From assembly GCA_964635875.1 (NCBI GenBank), contig CAZWRK010000140.1:1-10394 (forward strand): DNA of 10,394 nucleotides. Reading direction: 5' to 3'. Positions 7,125 through 10,394 of the stretch are shown in pieces (within the stretch, counting starts at the first letter, position 1; each line of letters opens with the position of its first letter). The position numbers were made by a program, and so were the translations under genes. This DNA comes from CAZWRK01 sp964635875 (GTDB lineage: Bacteria; Pseudomonadota; Gammaproteobacteria; Burkholderiales; Aquaspirillaceae). Below the pieces are notes generated by a model, which worked only from the letters and a program-made list of their open reading frames with translations, did no database searches and had not been told where the DNA came from.

Positions 7125-9110
7125 TCAGGCGGCGGATTGAGCGGTCAGCACGGGATAACGCTTGGCTTCGCTGATTTGCAGGTCGGCGCTGATGGAGCCG
7201 GTCCGGCCATCTTCAAATTTGACCTGCGTTTCAATCACGCAATGCGAGACGTCGGAATACAACGCATCAATCAGCGGTGCATATTTTTCGGCAATGAAAC
7301 GACGCCGCACTTTGCGTGTGCGGGTTAATTCGCCGTCGTCGGCATCCAATTCTTTGTGCAGGATGAGGAAGCGCTTGATTTGAGAATTGCCGAGACGCGG
7401 ATCGTTGGCTAAGTCGGCATTGACCTTTTCGATACACTCCCGCACCAACTCGTAAACGGATTCTTGGCCGGCTAAGTCGGTGTAACCGGAGTAAGACAAA
7501 CCGCGTTTTTCGGCCCAACTCCCTACTGCGGAGAGATCGATATTGATAAAGGCGCAGGCGTGATCTTGTTGGTCGCCAAAGGCCACGACCTCTTTGATGT
7601 AAGTGAAGAATTTGAGTTTGTTTTCGATGTATTTCGGCGCGAACATCGAACCATCGTTAAATTTGCCGACGTCTTTGGCACGGTCGATGATTTTGAGATG
7701 GCCATCGTCATCAAAGAATCCGGCATCGCCAGTCAACACCCAGCCATCTTCGGTTTTGGTTTCGGCGGTGGCGTCGGGGCGATTCCAATAGCTGTGGAAA
7801 ACGCCGGGGCCTTTGAAGATCACTTCGCCGCTGTCAGTGACTTTGACTTCCACGCCGGGGACGGGGGTGCCGACGGTGTCGGGTTTGACTTGACCATTAG
7901 GCTGCACGCACACCATTACATAGGCTTCGGTCGAGCCGTAAAGCTGTTTGATGTTGATGTTCAGCGCGCGGTAAAAATCGAATAATTCAGGGCCAATCGC
8001 TTCGCCTGCGGTGTAGGCCAGCTTGATGCGCGAGAAGCCCAAGACATTTTTGATCGGGCCATATACGAGGACATTGCCTAGCTGATAACCCAGCCAATCC
8101 ATAAACGGTACAGGCTGTTTATCCACAATTTTGACGCCGACTTTTTTGGCATGTTCCATGAAGTAATTGAACATCCAACGCTTGATCGGGCTGGCGTCTT
8201 CCATGCGGATGGTGACTTGTGTCAGGAGGTTTTCGTAGACGCGCGGCGGTGCGAAGTAGTAGGTCGGGCCAATTTCGCGCATGTCGGTCATGACCGTTTC
8301 GGAAGACTCGGGGCAAGACACGCAGAACCCCGCCACCATCGACTGCGCGTAGGAAAACAAGTTGTCACCGACCCATGCCATCGGCAAATAGGCGAGCACT
8401 TCTTCGCCGTCGGTGAGGCCTTCCATTTCGACACTATTACGGGCGGTGATGATCATGCCATCGAAGGTATGCGCAACGCCTTTCGGTTTGCCGGTGGTGC
8501 CCGAGGTATAGAGCATCATCGCAATATCGCCGCCTTGTCCGGCATCGACTTCGCTTTGGAAAAAGTGGGGATGTTCGTCGTCGTAAACTCGTCCCAAACC
8601 GAGCACTTCGGCAAGGTCGTGAACACAATCGTCGGTGTAATGACGCATACCGCGTGGGTCGTCATAGGCGATATTTTCGAGCATCGGTAAGCGGTCAAAA
8701 ATTTCGAGCAGCTTATCGACTTGTTCTTGGTCTTCGACGACGGCGAATTTCACGCCCGCATCTTCGAGGACAAACACCATTTCTTCTGCGACAGAATCTT
8801 GGTACAGCGGCAAAGGAATCGCCCCCAAACATTGAGCTGCCGCCATCGTCCAATATAAACGGGGACGGTTGTCGCCAATCACGGCGATGCGGTCACCACG
8901 TCGAACCCCTAGGGTGGCCATGCCACATGCCAAGGCGCGGACTTCTTTTGCGACTTGGCTCCAGCTCCATGTTTGCCAAATGCCGAGGTCTTTTTCGCGC
9001 ATTGCAGGCAAGGCACCACGCACTTTGGCGTGCTGTTGCAGCAGCTTGGGGAAGGTATCAGGGTGCGTACCCGCTTTTGCGGTCGCCCCGATGTTCTCCG
9101 GCTTTGCCAT
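7125..9110 (-). CDS. AMP-forming long-chain-type acyl-CoA ligase
   Basis: The enzyme activates a carboxylic acid with ATP and CoA through an acyl-adenylate. The 661 residues fit the FadD15/long-chain acyl-CoA synthetase branch of the ANL superfamily. Intact motifs: P-loop YTSGTTGKPKG at 201-211, the A5-type YGSTEAY at 391-397, TGDAGFF at 460-466, the hinge IIDRAKD at 474-480, and the C-terminal LTRTRKVRRR at 595-604 with K600 as probable catalytic Lys. There is no signal peptide, so it is cytosolic. The start at 9110 (MAKPEN) is preferred because GGAG lies about 9 nt upstream. An in-frame ATG 5 codons upstream has GAGG abutting it, and one 7 codons upstream is less well placed. It is the first gene after a promoter and operator-like palindrome and is followed by livG after 12 bp, so it is probably coupled to uptake. 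The exact acid (fatty, branched or aromatic) cannot be read from the sequence. Confidence 0.9.
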   Translation of the reverse strand: MAKPENIGATAKAGTHPDTFPKLLQQHAKVRGALPAMREKDLGIWQTWSWSQVAKEVRALACGMATLGVRRGDRIAVIGDNRPRLYWTMAAAQCLGAIPLPLYQDSVAEEMVFVLEDAGVKFAVVEDQEQVDKLLEIFDRLPMLENIAYDDPRGMRHYTDDCVHDLAEVLGLGRVYDDEHPHFFQSEVDAGQGGDIAMMLYTSGTTGKPKGVAHTFDGMIITARNSVEMEGLTDGEEVLAYLPMAWVGDNLFSYAQSMVAGFCVSCPESSETVMTDMREIGPTYYFAPPRVYENLLTQVTIRMEDASPIKRWMFNYFMEHAKKVGVKIVDKQPVPFMDWLGYQLGNVLVYGPIKNVLGFSRIKLAYTAGEAIGPELFDFYRALNINIKQLYGSTEAYVMVCVQPNGQVKPDTVGTPVPGVEVKVTDSGEVIFKGPGVFHSYWNRPDATAETKTEDGWVLTGDAGFFDDDGHLKIIDRAKDVGKFNDGSMFAPKYIENKLKFFTYIKEVVAFGDQQDHACAFINIDLSAVGSWAEKRGLSYSGYTDLAGQESVYELVRECIEKVNADLANDPRLGNSQIKRFLILHKELDADDGELTRTRKVRRRFIAEKYAPLIDALYSDVSHCVIETQVKFEDGRTGSISADLQISEAKRYPVLTAQSAA

Positions 9111-9202
9111 AATAGTTGTCTCCATCCTCATGTTTCCCGATCACGATCTTGCTTGGATGCCGCAACCCTCTAAACGGGGAGTCGGCGCAGCGGGTCAGCG
9201 CT

Positions 9203-9230
9203 TTTATAACGTTGACGTTAACGTCAACAT
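9203..9230 (-). promoter_or_regulatory. Operator palindrome and promoter of the ligase-liv-mmsA operon
   Basis: A perfect 18-bp palindrome, GTTGACGTTAACGTCAAC, lies at 9211-9228. Immediately downstream on the minus strand is TATAAA (9208-9203), a good -10 hexamer. The palindrome contains TTGACG on both strands and would cover the spacer and -35 region, so a bound protein could block RNA polymerase. The spacing of the nearest TTGACG to TATAAA is only 13 bp, so the exact -35 is uncertain. From memory, the sequence resembles LiuR (MerR family) operators. The leader from here to the ligase start is about 90 nt. Confidence 0.7.
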
Positions 9231-9235
9231 GACAC

Positions 9236-9263
9236 AAAAATTAACGGGTATTGGACATACCCG
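9236..9263 (-). terminator. Intrinsic terminator of the 3-hydroxyacyl-CoA dehydrogenase gene
   Basis: CGGGTAT (9245-9251) and ATACCCG (9257-9263) form a perfect 7-bp stem with a 5-nt loop. On the minus strand it is followed directly by TTAATTTTT. It starts about 45 bp after the dehydrogenase stop codon and ends just before the operator of the ligase operon, so it separates two leftward transcription units. Confidence 0.8.
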
Positions 9264-9308
9264 CAAGCACTTTTATTAGGTGCAATGCAACATTAGTCGT
9301 ATTTGCGA

Positions 9309-10154
9309 CTATTCATAGGCATAAAAACCACAAGACACTTTCCGTCCCAAACGCCCTGCAGCCACCATTTGCACCAGCAATGGACACGCGCGATATTTGC
9401 TATCGCGGAACTCGTGATACAGCACGTCCATAATCGACAAACAGGTATCCAAACCAATCAAATCGGCCAGTGCGAGCGGCCCAATCGGGTGATTCATCCC
9501 CAGTTTCATCACCGTATCAATCGCTTCGGGTGTCGCAAGACCTTCGTGCAGGCAGAAAATGGCCTCGTTAATCATCGGCATCAGCACCCGATTCGACACA
9601 AAACCCGGCGCATCCTTGACCGTCACAGGAACCTTACCGAGCTTTTCAGACAATGCGACAATTGCCGCATGGGTTTCGTCACTCGTCTGCAAAGCACGAA
9701 TAATTTCAACCAGTTGCATCACTGGCACAGGGTTCATGAAGTGCATGCCAATTGCGCGCTCGGGATGTGCAACCTGCGCAGCCAGCACCGTCAAAGAAAT
9801 AGACGAGGTGTTCGAGGCGATAATCGCATCGGGACGCACAATGCCCGAAATTTGACGCAAAATCTCAAGCTTCGTCTCAAGGCGCTCGGTTGCCGCCTCG
9901 ACCACAACATCGACCTCCGCCAAGGCCGCCATGTCTTGCGAAGCAGACAGACGGGACACGATCGCCTCTGAATCCAGCTCGATGCCTTTTTTCTGCAAAC
10001 GCGCCAAACTCGACACCATCACCTCACGGGCACGCGTCAGCTGCGCAGCGTTAACATCACACAACACCACATTCAACCCGGCCATCGCACAGACTTGAGC
10101 AATACCACCCCCCATTTGACCCGCACCAACCACACCCACAATTTTTATTTCCAT
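9309..10154 (-). CDS. hbd: 3-hydroxybutyryl-CoA (3-hydroxyacyl-CoA) dehydrogenase
   Basis: NAD-dependent oxidation of L-3-hydroxyacyl-CoA (typically 3-hydroxybutyryl-CoA) to the 3-ketoacyl-CoA. The 281 residues match the single-domain Hbd/PaaH family. The N-terminal Rossmann fold shows GAGQMG at 10-15 and an acidic D33 for the NAD ribose. The catalytic set is S117 (SNTSSIS), H138 and N141 (MHFMNPVPVM), E150 (VEI) and N188 (GFVSNR). The C-terminal dimer domain has PIGPLALADLIGLD at 223-236 and KYRACPLLVQMVAAGRLGRK at 253-272. Near the C-terminus the common GRGFY reads SCGFY (274-278), a small departure. The ribosome site is weak (AAGA about 6 nt before the ATG). It is the first gene left of the divergent region and is followed by a terminator, so it is probably monocistronic. 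Substrate range (butyryl, branched or phenylacetate-pathway) is not decided by sequence. Confidence 0.9.
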   Translation of the reverse strand: MEIKIVGVVGAGQMGGGIAQVCAMAGLNVVLCDVNAAQLTRAREVMVSSLARLQKKGIELDSEAIVSRLSASQDMAALAEVDVVVEAATERLETKLEILRQISGIVRPDAIIASNTSSISLTVLAAQVAHPERAIGMHFMNPVPVMQLVEIIRALQTSDETHAAIVALSEKLGKVPVTVKDAPGFVSNRVLMPMINEAIFCLHEGLATPEAIDTVMKLGMNHPIGPLALADLIGLDTCLSIMDVLYHEFRDSKYRACPLLVQMVAAGRLGRKVSCGFYAYE

Positions 10155-10203
10155 GATTTTTCTTGATCCCTATTGTTGATAAGCGCGCACTTACGTTACT
10201 ATC

Positions 10204-10225
10204 ACGTTGACGTTAACGTCAACAT
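10204..10225 (-). promoter_or_regulatory. Operator palindrome in the divergent hbd / regulator region
   Basis: The same 18-bp palindrome as at 9211-9228 recurs at 10206-10223, and the flanking two bases on each side are also identical, giving a 22-bp shared block. It lies 52 bp before the dehydrogenase start and about 125 bp before the regulator start. On the minus strand TTGACG (10222-10217) could be a -35, with GATAGTAA about 13-15 bp further on as a poor -10. Likely role: control of hbd by the adjacent MerR-type regulator, and possibly autoregulation. Confidence 0.65.
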
Positions 10226-10292
10226 TAAAACAACATTGGGATAGCGCGCAACAACACCTTGAATTCAAAAACAATTACATGCAGCTAAACAG

Positions 10293-10333
10293 CCCTTTTA
10301 CGATAAAAAAGGGTAAAATCACCCCCCCTTTTT
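10293..10333 (+). promoter_or_regulatory. Leader of the MerR-type regulator: -10-like box and overlapping inverted repeats
   Basis: TAAAAT at 10314-10319 resembles a -10 box, though no clear -35 is seen 16-19 bp upstream. CCCTTTT (10293-10299) can pair with AAAAGGG (10307-10313). The same A/G segment (10306-10313) can instead pair with CCCTTTTT (10326-10333), so the two stems exclude each other. A C7-T5 run lies at 10322-10333. The role is uncertain, and the upstream stem would be transcribed only if the start site lies further upstream. Confidence 0.3.
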
Positions 10334-10348
10334 GTTTGGCAGCAGATT

Positions 10349-10394
10349 ATGACGGCGAGTGAACGCACCTTCACAATCAGTGAGTTGGCCCGCG
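10349..10394 (+). CDS. liuR: MerR-family transcriptional regulator, LiuR-like (N-terminal 15 codons only)
   Basis: The visible residues are MTASERTFTISELAR, after which the gene runs off the window. FTISELAR is the typical start of a MerR winged-helix DNA-binding domain, which normally continues with a recognition helix and RFYE-type segment. LiuR proteins regulate leucine/isovalerate and related acyl-CoA genes in proteobacteria. The LiuR assignment rests on this start, the divergent placement beside an acyl-CoA dehydrogenase-pathway gene, and palindromes of LiuR-like sequence before both leftward operons. There is no strong Shine-Dalgarno sequence before the ATG (only GGCAG about 8 nt upstream). 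Another MerR-family member remains possible because so little is visible. Confidence 0.6.
   Translation, partial: MTASERTFTISELAR

Noticed and set aside
6618..7328. Plus-strand open frame of 236 codons
   Set aside because: It is antisense to livG and the end of the acyl-CoA ligase gene, whose protein motifs are unmistakable. Its own product has no recognisable domain and no ribosome site that stands out.
9303..9971. Plus-strand open frame of 222 codons
   Set aside because: It is a shadow of the minus-strand 3-hydroxyacyl-CoA dehydrogenase gene. Its His/Arg/Asn-rich composition looks like antisense codon bias.
10183..10249. GCGCGC repeats with nearby TTGTTG/CAACAA flanking the divergent operator
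   Set aside because: The arms are not aligned (a 4-nt insertion on one side) and only roughly centred on the palindrome, so I do not treat them as a second operator.
1..10394. Mobile element, CRISPR array, tRNA or rRNA
   Set aside because: No transposase, terminal inverted repeats, spaced direct repeats or RNA gene signatures are seen. The gene content is a coherent catabolic region.

Overview
The window looks like a chromosomal catabolic region from a Gram-negative proteobacterium. The best fit is a betaproteobacterium of moderate GC, but this is inferred only from protein style and gene order, so genus is not claimed. No rRNA, tRNA, mobile element or CRISPR array is visible. Apart from a regulator entering at the right edge, every gene lies on the minus strand.

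Layout in the direction of transcription (right to left). (1) At 10349-10394 the first 15 codons of a plus-strand MerR-family regulator are visible, most likely a LiuR-type regulator of branched-chain amino acid and acyl-CoA catabolism. (2) A 194-bp divergent region holds an 18-bp perfect palindrome. (3) A leftward 3-hydroxyacyl-CoA (3-hydroxybutyryl-CoA) dehydrogenase gene follows and ends in a clear intrinsic terminator. (4) Directly after that terminator, a second identical palindrome overlaps a TATAAA-type promoter. This promoter should drive an eight-gene collinear set: long-chain-type acyl-CoA ligase, LivG ATPase, LivH permease, LivM permease, periplasmic substrate-binding protein, LivF ATPase, a PaaK-like adenylate-forming enzyme, and mmsA (methylmalonate-semialdehyde dehydrogenase), whose 3' end leaves the window.

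How the genes fit together: the operon carries every part of one branched-chain-amino-acid-type (HAAT family) ABC importer, flanked by an AMP-forming acyl-CoA ligase on one side and a PaaK-like ligase on the other. CoA-ester oxidation enzymes lie at both ends (3-hydroxyacyl-CoA dehydrogenase and MmsA). The simplest reading is an uptake-and-activation system for a carboxylic acid (branched-chain, aromatic or fatty) rather than an ordinary leucine transporter. The import, activation and oxidation steps would be under one LiuR-like regulator.

The non-coding parts are informative. The two palindromes lie in identical 22-bp blocks placed the same way relative to the two leftward transcripts. The gap after the binding-protein gene encodes a long hairpin that is uninterrupted only in the transcribed strand (through a U-G pair), and the livH-livM gap holds a GC-rich hairpin. 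Neither has a T-tract, so both look like mRNA-processing or stabilising elements rather than terminators. The PaaK-like protein has a divergent P-loop, which makes its chemistry the least certain point in the cluster.
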